Of a stretch of 64,000 nucleotides of DNA, positions 10,930 to 23,531 are shown piece by piece. This DNA comes from Siniperca chuatsi. Lineage: Eukaryota; Chordata; Actinopteri; Centrarchiformes; Sinipercidae. The stretch covers positions 282,501 through 346,500 of the forward strand of contig NC_058051.1 in assembly GCF_020085105.1 (NCBI RefSeq), given 5' to 3'. The position numbers and the translations under genes are program-made. A model generated the notes under the pieces. It worked only from the letters and a program-made list of their open reading frames with translations. It was not told the DNA's origin and made no database searches. Position 1 is the first letter of the stretch, and every line of letters starts with the position of its first letter.

Positions 10930-11413
10930 ACCACGCTCTTTGGCTGAAGAAGAACAAAATGAAGACTTTGGAGTGGCCTAGTCAAAGTCCTGACCTGAAT
11001 CCTATTGAGATGCTGTGGCATGACCTTAAAAAGGCAGTTCATGCTCGAAAACCCTCCAATGTGGCTGAATTACAACAATTCTGCAAAGATGAGTGGGCTA
11101 AAACTCCTCCACAGCGCTGTAAAAGACTCACTGCAAGTTATCGCAAACGCTTGATTGCAGTTGTTGCTGCTAAGGGTGGAGCAACCAGTTATTAAGTTTA
11201 GGGGGGCAAACACTTTTTCACACAGGGCCATGTAGGTTTGGATTTAGTTTTCCCTTAATAACAACAACCTTCATTTAAAAACTGCATTTTGTGTTTACTT
11301 GTGTTATCTTTGACTAATATTTAAATTTGTTTGATGATCTGAAACATTTAAGTGACAAACATGCAAAAACATAAGAAATCAGGAAGGGGCGAACACTTTT
11401 TCACACCACTGTA
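10930..11413 (+). mobile_element. Tc1/mariner transposon, 5'-truncated, with transposase C-terminus
   Basis: The frame at 10965-11195 encodes the end of a Tc1-type transposase: LEWPSQSPDLNPIEMLW, containing the catalytic-region SPDLNPIE signature, and then a typical tail ending KGGATSY. The 3' end reads cacactttttc...caccactgta, matching a known style of Tc1 inverted repeat. The left inverted repeat and the N-terminal two thirds of the gene are missing, so the copy is dead. Confidence 0.9.
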
Positions 11414-12004
11414 AATTGATGTTTACATGTCATTTTCAATAATTTATTGCTTAATAAACGTTTAATAAGCACTTATAATGTGAATTTTATTTAGCATATT
11501 ATCTTGTAACGTTGCTATTTATTCCACATCAATAACATGTTTACATGCTTCCCTGGTGGATCTGAATCTTGAAAAACTTGACCACTTGACATTTCAATCA
11601 ATTGTGTTTTTCCTCTTTCTAGGTCACACTGTAGGCACTTAAAGGTTGAAAAGGAATACTGCCATGTTGTCCATTAACCAAACACATCTTAGCAAACATT
11701 TATACAATAAACATCAGTTTTGCGTGTTTGACACAGTCAGTCAGTACACCCTGAATAACTTTCAAAGATTCCTTTGGAGATTTGGACAAGACTAAATGAT
11801 AAAATTGGTATTATGAGCAGAGGAGTTTATGATAACATTAAAATACACGTTCAGATGAATCATATTAAAGCAAGAGAGCATCTCATCACACTGACCACAT
11901 CAAAACTGCCATGTGTTTGCAATATTGAGTTTCCCACTGCGTTTGCCCTTGAAACAAGTTTCCAGTTACAATGGAGAAACTTGTTCTAAGTTGAATTTCT
12001 GTCT
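11414..12004. other. intergenic, AT-rich, nothing recognised
   Basis: Lies between the Tc1 remnant and the 3' end of lactbl1. It contains several taataaacg-type motifs. The lactbl1 3' UTR must lie here on the minus strand, but I cannot fix its polyadenylation site. Confidence 0.45.
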
Positions 12005-15000
12005 TTATGAAGTAAAGAATGGTCTGCCAGCTATCCTTGTCACCCTGTAAGTGTTGAGTCCTGGGGAATCAAACCCTGGCGACACACCTTTCTTGCTGAA
12101 GAGGTAAAAGTTGAAGAGTTGTCTGTCCTGTGCCTCCAGGGAGACCGAGGCGCTGTTAACCTTCAGCTTGCAAGGGTACGGGCTCTCAAACACCACCCTG
12201 AACACCCTGTCCTGCAGGTAATCCAGCCGAATAGTTCGGTACTTGGACGGCACAGTTGTGTTCACCTGTGGTCCAAACTGCTGCATGACCAGCACCCCGT
12301 CCGAGTCCACTTTAATCTCATAGAAAGTCATATTCCTGTAAGTGAAAAAGCCCACATATGGAGCTGGGTCAGGTGGCGGTCTGAGAGTTCGTCGAGCGTT
12401 CCTGAAAGCGCTCTCCACTGCAGGGATTAGATAGCCGTAGGCCTGGCTCACAAGGTCCTGGTCTGCAGGCCGAACCCCGGCCATCAGGACCACCAGTCCC
12501 AGCTTGAGCCGTGGCACCAGGGACAGGGTGGCAGCGTAACCGTCCAGGTCCCCGTCCTTCCTCACCACATCATAGCCGAACTGCTCGTTGATCTCCCACG
12601 GTGTGCCGGTGGAGTTGGCGAAGTAGCTGCTGTGGCATCGGAAGACTGGGGTCAGCATGGTGTTCAGGGTGTCCTGGCGGAGCAGAGTCCCGCCGTAAGC
12701 ACCCAGAAGAGCCATCATGAGCTTGGCCATGTCAGCCGCTGTGGAATACATCTGACCTGCAGGTCTATACCAGCCGAGGTTGTAGAGGGGAGCCGGCTGG
12801 CCATTGCTGTACACACCCACAGCCATCTGCCTCTGAATGGCTGGAGTTATGTTGAAACCAGTGTCCTCCATACTGAGACGCTCCAGAACGTTGTCTGACA
12901 CCCAGCTCTCAAAGTCTGAGCCAGTCACCTTCTGGGCCAAGATGTTGGCCAATAAGGAAAAAGCAACGTTGCTGTAGTGACATCTGAGGGAAAAGAGACA
13001 GTAATGTCACAGATGGATACAAAATACCAAAAGGGTCCTCTAAACATAGACATCAACCCCTTCTTTCCTTTCAGACCAGAGAAATGCACAGATTGTCTGA
13101 AGTCGTCACAGTCAAAAATAGAGCAACACAGGAAGGAAACAGAGTCTTACTTGGTGCCTGGATCTGCCACAAGGACATCATCCTGTAACAAATCAAGGGC
13201 TGCCTCTGTGTCTCCACTCCAAAGGAGATTAGTTGACCTTAATCTTCTGGGTAACCCTGTCAAAATATTACAACACCTTCGTGAGTGAAACTGGGGAGTA
13301 AATCTGTGGGCTGTTTCGTCCATGAAGTCATGAACGCACTGGCTGCTTTAAAGAAGGGACTGTGCTTAGTAATCATACATTAAAACATTTCACAGATATC
13401 TGTGTAAGAACGTAATGCACCACTGGCACTGATGTGGTTCACTTAATGGAGTAAATAGATCACCAGCATACTGGACATCAGTCACAAATCAAATGTTCTT
13501 CTGTTATATATGTCAAACACATATTTTGTTCTACAGGTCTGAATTTAAATCTGCTGTAGCCACACTGCAGAAGACACACAGCAGCAGCTAAGACTTTCAT
13601 GGCCCCAACAAGATATCAAGATCACATAGCACAACCATCCAGGTCAAACGTTACACGTATACAGTGAAATATCTCTAAGATTTTGTACAGACAATTATGG
13701 TTCCCAGACAATGAATCCTACTGACTTTGGTGATCCCCTGACCTTTCCTCTAGCGCCACCACAAGGGGGAATTGTTTTGGTACAGAGTGAAGTATCTCAA
13801 CAACTATTGGATGGATTGTGATGAAATGTGGTTCAGACATTCATGTTCCCCTCAGGATAAATTGAACAAACTTTGGTGATCCTCTGAATTTTCAACTAGC
13901 GCCATCATCAGGTCAACATTTCAGTTTGTCCTGGTTCCATGTTAGCAAGTGTTAGCACGAAACCTGGTGAATTTTGAAGAAAAGTGATCCCCTCTCTTTC
14001 CACTGTCCAGCAGCTTGTGTCATGGTTTGAGTCTGTATCGTCAAACATAAATGGACTTCTACCCCCAGCAGGTCTTCCCCCCCCCCCCGTTAATCCCTCC
14101 TTTTTATTCTGAGAGCACAGAGCTGATTAGCTCTAGGGACACAGCTCAGTGTAAGTAATTATAGCTCCTCTCTCTGTTCATGTGAGCCCAGGTTAGCTAA
14201 GGTGCCATAGTGGGTGGTAGAGACGTGTCCTTAAAAGGAATTATGGTGTCCAGTATGAGAGTCTAGACCTACATTTTGACCAATAAATCTTCACACAATG
14301 CTGCTGATCTATTTGATTATGATATAATGGGGTGACTGGAAGTGGAACCACCAGTTACACAATATAACAGCTTTGTTATGAACTTGGCACTTCAAGAGAG
14401 GCAGATCCATCCATCATTTTTGTCTTTGTTGTCCAAAGATCTTAGCTTGATGATCAGACAATCAGAGTTGCCATTTTGTTTCACTTTTCATTTTGTTTTG
14501 TGTTCATGTTGGCTAATTTCTTACTGGGGAGTAGTTTTCTATTGCCTTAAGTAGTGGCACATCAATCCTGCCAACGTCATTTTGAATTGACACAGATAAC
14601 TGCAGTTGCAGGTGCAGTTAACAGTAAACTTAATGTTTTTTTGTGACTAAGAAAAAGAAAGATGTTGTTTTAAAAGTTATTTCGGTATGTCGACTTACAG
14701 CAACCTGTACAGCTGTGTCCATGTTCTCATCCATGCTTGTAGCATATTTGTATCAATTTTCTGTTGCTATTTCTCATGAATATAACTATAAAGCTAGCTA
14801 ACTATGACCTAAATTGACTTCCCTGAACAGAGATGATGGCGGTGATTCAGAGGTCTGGAACCAGGCTACACAGTTCTCATTTGATGTAGATTAATCAAAG
14901 ATGTGGTGTGTTTACCAGAGAGCTGGCTGGCCATCCTGCGCAGGGTAAGTGCAGGAGAGATGCTGCCGAGGGTCCTGACCGACGAAGATGCTGGCCCCCC

Positions 15001-18000
15001 ACTTTTCCCCAGCGGGTTCTTGACGGTGAAGTTGTCTGCGTACTTCTCCAGAGGGTCATCCAGAGAGTCCACCAGGCCGTCCTCCCACAGCTTGTAAAGC
15101 ATCAGTGTGGGGAAGATCTTAGAGAGGCTCGCGATCCTGCAGTCACGGTGATTAAAGTGAGCGCAACACATGCTTATTCCGATTGATTAAATAAATGTAT
15201 CCTGGATTAATAATACATAGCATTCCCACTGCTGCTGCACAGATTAATTTAGTGAGTGGTTCAGTCTCAGTGATCCCAGGTCCTATATGTAGTTTACTTA
15301 ATACAATGAAGGGTTAATCCTAACTCCTACCCCTAATTCTAACTCTAAGCTTCAGATCAAATGCAATATCCAATAGAAGAATTAGACAGCAGGTTACATC
15401 ACGTGTGGTAATGATTGTTGTTCAGATGGAGCTGCTAACATTATGGACTGCCTGACTGATAATATTAATAACTAAGGATTTGGCATTTAGACAAATCACC
15501 ACTTCCCTTTTGTCTTATCTCTGTCATGTGTTATGTAAATCTCTTCCACACCTGTTCTACACACTGTGTGACTGTAAATCTCACCTGAACGCTGTGTACT
15601 CATTGGGTGCAGATGAGGAGGGGTCGCTTATGTTCTTCTTGCCAAAGTTTCCGTTCCACAGAACAGAGTCATTTAAAACCACGATGGCTGATATCGCTGG
15701 CAGCTTGGTGGTGTGAACGCTGGACCTCAGGAGGACATCTATCTGTTAGGAGAAACGTCAGTAAGAATAACCTCAGTAAGAATAACTTCAGTAAGAATAA
15801 CTACAACAACATCCAGAACATCTATGTGATAAAACAATATGAATTAGAAAAATGAAAGAGTTTCACCTTTTCTAAGGCTGCTCTCAGCGATGTGATGGGA
15901 TGTTTGAGGGGCACAGGCTCAGGGAAGTGAGGGCACATCTCCTCTACCGTCGCTTTGTTTACAGCCACTTCTGTGGAAAAGGGGAAAAGACTCTCATCAC
16001 ATGTGAAACATGCAGACACAACTAATCTATCTGTCATGGTAGGATATACATCCTGATTGTACAACCAGAGATGCACAGTACAACTGTTCTGGCAGCTCCC
16101 AGGTTTGACTTTGGATAACTTTTAGAATTTGTTGTAGTGGGTAATTCAGAATCAGAATCAGAAATACTTCATTGATCCCCGAGGGGAAACTCTGTTACAG
16201 CTGCTCACGATCACGTCAGTGCACACAGGAACAGAAGTACTGAGCAAATAAAATATAATACAGGCAAGATAAATTAAGTACAAAGTGGATATAAGTATAT
16301 AATATACTAAATATATATAAATATTTAAACAAAATTGCAGAAAATGATTAAATGTGTCGTAACTAAACATGTAAAAGACTTTGAACTTAAGGTTCAGCTG
16401 TTTGTTGTCAAACCTACTGTCAGTCATTACCTCTGTGCATCCAACACAGATAGACTAGTTCCAGGTCCTGTTTAGCCTAGCTTAGCACAAAGACTGGAAG
16501 CCTAGCAAAGTCAAAAGTGACAAACATACCTTCCAACAACTCGAAAGTTGTCTATTGTAGATGTGATATGTTGTGTATTTAACACATGTCGAAAACAAAA
16601 CATGGTAGTTGTAGGAGCAGTTCCAGTAACGTTAGTGGGTTTGAGTTCTGTTGCAACTGAACAAAAAAAAACCCAACAACAACAACATGTACTATAAATT
16701 AGACAGCTTTTGGAGTTGTTGAAATGTGTATTATTTCACTGCTTGTGTGGGTGATGGACTACACCTGTCACTCACTTGAGAAGCCAAACCAAATTCATGC
16801 CCCCCATGCGTATGTTTGATCAACCTTTAACAATATTGGAGAAACTTGTAATAAAAAGAGCTAAGCTGAATCTTGATAGCATTGCTAACATTAGAGCACT
16901 GTTGTTTGGATACCCTTTCTTCATAAATCCCATTCATCCCTATGGCTCCACGCCCCCTCAGCTTGAGAACAGTGACTATTTGCCAGTTTGCTCCCCATAT
17001 CCGATACACGACTAGCAAGAGCATCTTCACATATCTGGTGTGTTGGTGTGTATCAGTCCGTGCAGATAGTTCTGGTTTTACTTGTCCAGGTTCTGACATC
17101 TCTGTCTGTCAACCCCAATACAATGGAAGTGAATGGAATTTGTGCTGCTCACAACTGAGAAATTACATTGTTCTTTGATACATCATTACTTTTTACTGAC
17201 CCTTTACGTAACAGTACATGACTCGCATGATCCTAAAAGTGGGGAAAACACCTGGTTGGTTAATTGTGACGACACACATCTATCTCTGCTAGGCCTGTTA
17301 CTGGTATCTAACGCACATCTGTACTGATAGATTATCACATTTTTACTAATACGGTCTTCTATTAAGTCAGTATTCTGCAGTTTGTAATACATCTGCACTG
17401 AATTAAGTACAGATAATCTATATTAGTTGTGCTAGTAGATAGTAGAGAATCCAGCCTGTAAACACGAGCCATAAAACCATCATATTGTGCAGTTCACGTC
17501 AACCTGCTTTCATGTTCCCAGGGGCGCGAGGTTGTAAAGCTGAGTTGCTTTAATTATGTGACTTATTGATTCCTTCAGGCACAGCGTGTTAGACACAGTC
17601 AGTCAGTACACGCTGAACGCTGAGCTGTCCCTGAGCCAAATACAGATTTATGTCACATACAAAGCATGAGCATCTGAAGGCAGTGGCCGTTGTCATTTTA
17701 TCCAGAAACATCCGGCACTGCTCAGCTCCTCTCTCCCTCCTCCTCCTGTCTCTCAGCAGGAGTTACAGTCTGCTTTAACTCACCTACTAATCCTACTATT
17801 TCCAGCTTTGTGTAATCCTGCTGCAGCTCCTGCAAACGAGCTATATCACCAAAGAGGCTAAGGAAGGCCCAGGTCCAAAAGTAGTTCCTGGTTGGAGTCA
17901 TTCTGTATTTCTTAGTCTATGTGTGCGTGTTACCTCTGTGTTGGCTAGTTAAACTTTACCTGTCTTCTGCTTTGGCAACCTGTACTGCCATATGAAGCAG

Positions 18001-18065
18001 CAGGTCATGACCACGGAGAGCAGAAAGAAGACAACCATGCCCAGCATGGTCCATTTCACCTTCAT
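12005..18065 (-). CDS. lactbl1: beta-lactamase-like protein 1 (LACTBL1), serine beta-lactamase fold, 6 exons, complete
   Basis: This is a class-C-like serine hydrolase homologue of animals whose physiological substrate is not established. Minus-strand exons in transcript order are 18065-17960, 15970-15867, 15742-15585, 15136-14916, 13256-13151 and 12983-12005. All have GT-AG borders and compatible phases and together give about 557 residues. Residues 1-5 are short and basic, followed by a hydrophobic segment at about 6-26, consistent with a type II membrane anchor. The catalytic SxxK box is S126-L-S-K129. The second box is Y235-S-N237 (in CHYSNVAF). A KDG at 374-376 may stand in for the KTG box. 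Family-typical stretches include MCPHFPEPVPLKHPITSL, NLGWYRPAGQMYSTAADMAK and the C-terminal lipocalin-like part. No frame break was seen, so the gene is probably functional. Confidence 0.94.
13690..13990. repeat. common teleost interspersed repeat in lactbl1 intron
   Basis: Two diverged copies of a motif (gactttggtgatcc, tctagcgccaccac / aactagcgccatcatc, ctcaacaactattggatgg) lie in tandem. From memory this family is very abundant in percomorph fish. It is non-coding. Confidence 0.6.
13991..14915. other. lactbl1 intron 4 remainder, nothing recognised
   Basis: Intronic sequence with a poly-C run near 14080. The frame at 14342-14554 does not look like any known protein and is taken as chance. 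Confidence 0.5.
15758..15802. repeat. three tandem 15-bp units (tcagtaagaataacy)
   Basis: Three consecutive units lie in lactbl1 intron 2, about 15 bp upstream of the exon 3 acceptor on the minus strand. They are non-coding. Confidence 0.9.
16145..16240 (-). mobile_element. retroposon 3' tail (gattctga-type) in lactbl1 intron
   Basis: On the minus strand this reads gtgcactgacgtg..., then a gggatcaatgaagtatttctg segment, then gattctgattctgaa. The same element occurs in the opposite orientation at 35335-35420. Such tails with short tandem 3' ends are typical of SINE/LINE insertions. Confidence 0.6.
16440..16560. repeat. interspersed repeat fragment (tagcctagcttagcacaaag type)
   Basis: The segment gcctagcttagcacaaagac and its surroundings match, from memory, a widespread teleost repeat. 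It is non-coding and lies in lactbl1 intron 1. Confidence 0.45.
16561..17959. other. lactbl1 intron 1 remainder, nothing recognised
   Basis: Large first intron. Several short frames are present on both strands but none has a recognisable protein. Confidence 0.5.
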
Positions 18066-20760
18066 CTTGTTCACTGGTTGTTATGGGCAGCAGACGCAGG
18101 CTACAAATAAAGTGTTGTTGTTAGAAAGTAATGAAGAATACCTCAACATGAAGCACAAACCTCACAGGCATGTTTTTCATTACATCTGACAAAGACATTT
18201 TTCTTTAACTGCTTTCTTTTTCTGTTGTTTCATGTACAACATTTGGTTTGGCAGAAAAGGAAATGACTTTCACAAACAGCAGCTGCAGAACCAATCATTT
18301 AGCTTACCGAAGGAGGGGAAACAAGCCTCAGATGTCGCTCATTTTCTTTGTGTGATTCTTCATCTTCAGACGGCAAAAATCCACAATGTCATTTCCTGCG
18401 AGATCCACAGGGGAGAAGCCAGCAGGACTGCATGCACTCAGCTCTACTGCTATACAGACCACTACCTGCATGCACTTAATCCTGCCTGTGATCCCCGGCT
18501 CCAGATGAAGGGCTGGTTCTATTCCCACTCCGCCGTGACATCATAATCTGCTGCGAGATTCAGCCGCAGAGCCAAACGTAAGGAGGCCTGTAGGCTGGGA
18601 CCCTGCTAAGCACTCATCCCCAGCAATTTAATCATCTCACATCCTCTTGGGTTACTGCACCCACCCAGTGCTGGATGCTCTTCATCACCACATCAGAGGG
18701 CCGGGGGAGGGTTAAGTATAATGTGGAGATTAAAATCTTTAAGAGCTTTTAAGAGTTCCTGTCTTTAGGGTGGACCAGCAGAGCTCTGGATAGATGTTCT
18801 GACCAGTCCACATAAAGGAGTCCCACTGGGATCCTTCTGGTGGTCCCTGTGGTTTTGGCAGTGTCCGTCCTGGTCCAAAGACAGGTTGGGATTGTCATCA
18901 TTAAGTCGTAGACCTGCTGCAGCTCCCCCTCTCCATCCTCCTCCTCACTGACCAGATGCTCTGTGTAGGAGGCTCCTCCCCACCGATCTTTATGTTGTTA
19001 GAGGTGTTCAGAGTTCAGATGAAGCTCCTGGTCTGTGGGTGTCCTGCACACTGCGGTGCCCAGGAGTAAAAGTTCACCATCCTCTTCCTGTTCACATGTG
19101 AACATGATGTGTCGATACTGGAGCAGTGCAGTTTGGTCAAAGTGTTGTCCACATACCAGGTGTCAGGTGGTGTAGGAGCTGTTGTCAGGGTGATCGGTTC
19201 AAACGTGTTACTGTAGAGGAGATGGGTGACCCCGTGGTTGTCCTCTTAGTTTGCGTGTATAAATTCTCTTTGTATAATAAATGGTGTCAAGGCACAACTG
19301 GAAGGTCCCGAACCACCTTATACGACCACCTGTCGTTCCAAACTCAGGTCACGTGGTCCAGGGCTGAAGAAGGCCACACAGTAGCACACAGTCACACCTC
19401 ATGTGTTCCAGCTACTCTGACTTGTTGCCTCCAAATGATGTATTTGTGTGCAGTTATCTGTTCAACCACTAGAGGGAACTGTAGGCTTTAAATAAATGCT
19501 CTCCACTGTACTCAAGTTGTAAGACCATTCAACCTTGGTGGCTAACAAGCATGATCCCTCACCTCATACATATAATAAGTACATCTTGTATCAACACTGA
19601 TCTTTATTACTCTACGTGTGGATCAGTTGTTTAACAAGGACCAACAAGTTTTTATTTCAATATATGTGTAACACCTGAGGATCACACAAAGGTTTTTGGT
19701 GCAGTTGCCTCTTTATGCTATTTGGGTAACAAAAGGGTTAATCGTTGGTCGTTACCGTGATGCTCTAGACCAGACTCCTGCAGGAAAATCTTTTTTTCCA
19801 AAAGATGTCATCACGTCACCACATGTTATTTCTATTTCCCATCTTTATTAGCACAACCAAAGTACAGCGATCTGACGTCACAGCTTGGACAAAATTACAT
19901 ATCAGACTATATTTCATGATAAATTCACCACAATACCACATAAACATAACATGTCATTGCTTTGTTGATCTAACATATGTTGTTCCATGCATACTGCAGC
20001 TATACTGATGAACATTTCATTATTTTATAAAGATCAGACCTTTTGTTTATGTAATTATGGAATAAATCCCAACATACCAAAGAGAACAACAAAAACTGTA
20101 TTTCATAAATTCCATGTGTGATTGCTGCAGACTGACAGCACCACCTTCAGAAAGCTTTGGCTCGCTGTGCGCGACAGTTACATTAGTCATTAAATATAAT
20201 AACGTTTGTTTGAGCCCTGCGGTTTGGAAAACACCGTGGTGATATTTGACTGTGGAAAGTGTTTCCTGGAGCAGACGCATGTCACGTCCCAGCAAGGCAA
20301 ATTTTGACTATTTGGTGCAGAAGCCTAAAGGAGCATCCTAACTTCACCACTCATCACTATCAAGAACACATTCAGCTTATTGTTTTTATATTAATAAATT
20401 ACTGGCTAACAATTGTGTTTATGTGTGTGGTTTTGTCTGTTGCGCTTAATTGGTAATATGAGAACCGGTGACAGCGGGCGAAAATCAAAGATCTTTTCAA
20501 CCCCTCACACACAAGCATAATCAAACACAAACACACTTTACTCTCCAGGACGCATCATCCCAAAAACCCTCAATCATTGCTCCACTTCAATTCCTAAACT
20601 TTAACATAATAAAATATTTAATCATTTAAACAAATTGAACCCTGATATATGTCTACTGGGCGTCATGACGGTATATACTGCGCAATAGTAGAAATATGTC
20701 CACTGGTGAAGATTTGGCAATACTGTTTCCACCACGCGGGAGCTACCCTTTAGCAGTGTT
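18066..20760. other. intergenic: lactbl1 5' region and unassigned sequence
   Basis: The lactbl1 promoter and leader must lie at the left of this stretch. From 18700 to 19260 the minus strand reads like degraded coding sequence (phrases such as CSHVNRKRMVNFYSW) but is broken by stops and I cannot name it. The rest is AT-rich. No tRNA or other RNA gene was recognised. Confidence 0.35.
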
Positions 20761-20829
20761 TCTCTCCACCCCCCTGAAAGAATTAATTTTATTTATCTAA
20801 TTTATGTGCACTCGTTTCATTTCTTCTCA

Positions 20830-21140
20830 GTGTGAGAGGGGCGTATTCACAAAAGGATTGCACGGCTTTTGCAGCTGCTAAACTTGCACAAACATGACCA
20901 AAAGAAACCGTGTAACTGCGCTGCCAAACAAATAGCGTCTCGGTGCTCTGGTGCTATTTGCAGGTATGTAAATTAGGTAATATGCATTCATATAGAGTAA
21001 AATTTGAGTTAAAGTGAAATTCAGAGTTGGTGCTAACTGAAGCACATTTATAAAGGGGCATCACCCAGACTTTCCAGTGATCATGGCAGCAGCCAGGCGA
21101 AGCAATAGTGCATCACAGTAGGTACATCATATGTGCACAG
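20830..21140 (+). mobile_element. possible Harbinger-type element fragment
   Basis: A segment starting gtgtgagaggggcgtattca leads to atggcagcagccaggcgaag at about 21083. This resembles the layout of the next element (terminal sequence, ~300 bp, then an ATG followed by basic residues). The call is by analogy and low confidence. Confidence 0.3.
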
Positions 21141-21338
21141 TTTGCACAGACAGTACAATAACTGATATTCACCATGGGGGAATGAAAGTGAAAAACAACA
21201 TAAAACCTGCTGCTTTGAGAAACGGATGATTATGCATTATAACAGTCCAGCAGAGAGCAGAGGCGAGGAAACTGCTCTCCATGAGCCCAGAGGCACGACG
21301 CACAGTTAAAGCCCCACAAATAACAACCACTTCATACT

Positions 21339-21771
21339 GGGGTCTCATTTATAAAGCAGTGCGTAGGATTCATACTAAGTGTACATGCGCACAAAAGCCG
21401 AAAATGTAGTGCACCGGAAAAAATAAGTCAGATTTATAAAACCGTGCGCACGCAAACCTGCAGGCAACTTTCCCTTTAAAAATCACAGTCCACCTGGAAA
21501 TGTGCGCAGGTGGATCAGCCTCATATCCCGCCCTCTACACGCCCACGTTCAACCATAAATGGTCAACGCAAAGCACCACGTAAATACTGATGCATATAAA
21601 TGAGCCTGCTTACCATGGCAACAACAGCTGAGAGGAAGACGGAAAAAAAGTCTTAACCCCAAATGATGCAGCTGAACTGTATTATGGATATTTCCTACAG
21701 TGAATACAGTTCAGCCCCCAGAGTAACCTGCACCACCCAGTGGAACAATACAACCAAGGAGACACTGTAAT
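21339..21771 (+). mobile_element. Harbinger-like DNA transposon fragment, copy in unit A
   Basis: It starts with the terminal motif ggggtctcatttataaa and contains a short frame beginning MATTAERKTEKK at about 21615. Very similar copies begin at 42899 and 50289, and a left-truncated copy near 40467. Unlike those, this copy lacks the internal ~400 bp that starts gtagca and ends ccaaag. The LINE described next begins at its right end. Confidence 0.65.
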
Positions 21772-23505
21772 TGGCATTAAAGGAAATACACTAAGCTGGT
21801 TTAAATCCTATCTATCAGATCGATCTCAGTTTGTACATGTTAACGGTGAGTCCTCCGTGCACGCCAAAGTTAGTCACTGAGTTCCACAAGGTTCTGTGCT
21901 TGGACCGATTCTGTTCACCTTATATATGCTTCCTCTAGGCAATATTATTAGGAAACACTCCATAAACTTTCATTGCTATGCAGATGATATCCAATTATAT
22001 CTATCGATCAAGCCAGATGAAACTAACCAGTTAACTAAACTTCAAGCATGCCTTAAGGACATAAAGACCTGGATGACCTGCAACTTGTTAAACTCTGACA
22101 AAAGTGAAGTTATTGTATTTGGTCTCAAACACCTCTGAGACACATTATCTAAAGACATAGTTACTCTAGATGGCATTGCCCTGGCCTCCAGCAGCACCGT
22201 AAGGAACCTCGGAGTTATCTTTGATCAGGATTTATCCTTTAACTCCCACATGAAACAAACTTCAAGGACTGCCTTTTTTCACCTACGTAACATTGCAAAA
22301 ATCTGGCACATCCTGTCTCAAAATGATGCTGATGCATATTTCTCCAATAATAGCTTCTCTACACTGGCTCCCAGTAAAATACAGAACAGAATTTAAAATC
22401 CTTCTCCTCACCTACAAAGCTGTTAATGGTCTGGCACCATCGTATCTTAAAGTGCTCATAATACCTTATTACCCGACTAGAACACTGCACTCCCAGGATG
22501 CAGGGTTACTTGTGGTTCCTAGAGTCTCCAAAACTAGACCGGGAGCCAGAGCCTTCAGTTATCAAGCTCCTCTCCTGTGGAACCAGGTCCCAGTTTGAGT
22601 TCGGGAGGCAGACACCATCTCCACATTTAAGAGCAGGCTTAAGACTTTCCTCTTTGATAAAGCTTATAGTTAGGGCTGGTTCAGGTGAGTCCTGAATCAT
22701 CCCTTAGTTATGCTGCTATAGGCCTAGACTGCCGGGAGACTTCCCATGATGCACCTCTCTCCTCTCTCCTCCCCTCCCTCTCCATCTGTATGCATTTTTA
22801 TCCCATTACTGCATGTTACTAACTCGACATCTTCTCTCTCCCGTAGTTCTGTGCTTTCTCGTCTCTCTCCTCTCTCCTTCTGTTGCTTTCAGCAGGTATT
22901 TCTGCCTCCGGAGCTGCAGAGTCTGGATCTGTGGTTGTGGGCCACCTGGTGCCCCCGTGTTCCTGCAGAGTCTGGATCTGTGGTTGTGGGCCACCTGCTG
23001 CCCCCGTGTTCCTGCAGAGTCTGGATCTGTGGTTGTGGGCCACCTGCTGCCCCCGTGTTCCTGCAGAGTCTGGATCTGTGGTTGTGGGCCACCTGCTGCC
23101 CCCGTGTTCCTGCTTGACAGCTGCTACTACAGTTGTTGTTATTGGCTCTGTTACTGAAGCTGACATTATTTTTCCTATAGCTGTCATTCCTATTATTACT
23201 AATTACTAATTTATTAATATTAACACTACAATTACTATTCTACTATTTAAAAAAAATAAAAAAATCTACGTGGTCTTTGCATTGTGCCTCCCCTCCCCCA
23301 ACCCCTCTCTCTCTCTCTCTCTGTCTCTCAAAACCTAACACGGCAACGTTGAGTCTGGTTCTGCTCGAGGTTTCTGGCCTTTTAAAGGAAGTTTTTCCTT
23401 GCCGCTGTCGCCAAGTGCTTGCTCATGGTGGGATTTATTGGGTCTCTGTAATTAATATTATAAAGAGTACGGTCTAGACCCGCTGTATAAATAAAAATAA
23501 ACTTG
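21772..23505 (+). mobile_element. CR1/L2-type LINE, 5'-truncated and broken, reverse transcriptase remnant
   Basis: The frames encode [16 protein letters not shown], then the reverse-transcriptase active-site motif YADD (21977-21988, in [11 protein letters not shown]). Next come [13 protein letters not shown] and, further on, LHWLPVKYRTEFKILLLTYK with APSYL, a typical end of L2/CR1-clade ORF2. Stops and frameshifts break it, so it is inactive. A non-coding 3' region follows: a 49-bp minisatellite, a (CT)n run, then the tail around ggtttctggccttttaaagg ending in taaataaaaataaa. The insertion splits the Harbinger fragment from the 3' end of gene A. Confidence 0.85.
22917..23113 (+). repeat. 49-bp minisatellite, 4 copies, inside the LINE 3' region
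   Basis: The unit begins agagtctggatctgtggttg and ends ccccgtgttcctgc. Copies start near 22919, 22968, 23017 and 23066, nearly identical apart from ggtgcc/gctgcc in the first. The matching LINE near copy B has only two units (51505-51602). The long frames on both strands here are produced by the repeat. Confidence 0.95.
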
Positions 23506-23525
23506 AACTGTAGCTTTCAGCTCAC

Positions 23526-23531
23526 TTTATT
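23526..23531 (-). terminator. polyadenylation signal (AATAAA) for the SecA-like gene A
   Basis: On the minus strand AATAAA lies 1.8 kb after the stop codon of gene A. It is inside a block conserved in all four copies, at 41177-41182, about 43731, and 51857-51862. The following sequence (gtgagctgaaagctacag) ends where the LINE begins. Confidence 0.5.

Noticed and set aside
22746-23209. Overlapping 108-123-codon frames on both strands as a Cys-rich repeat protein gene
   Set aside because: They are produced by the 49-bp minisatellite inside a LINE 3' region. The unit length is not a multiple of three, so the frames change between units.
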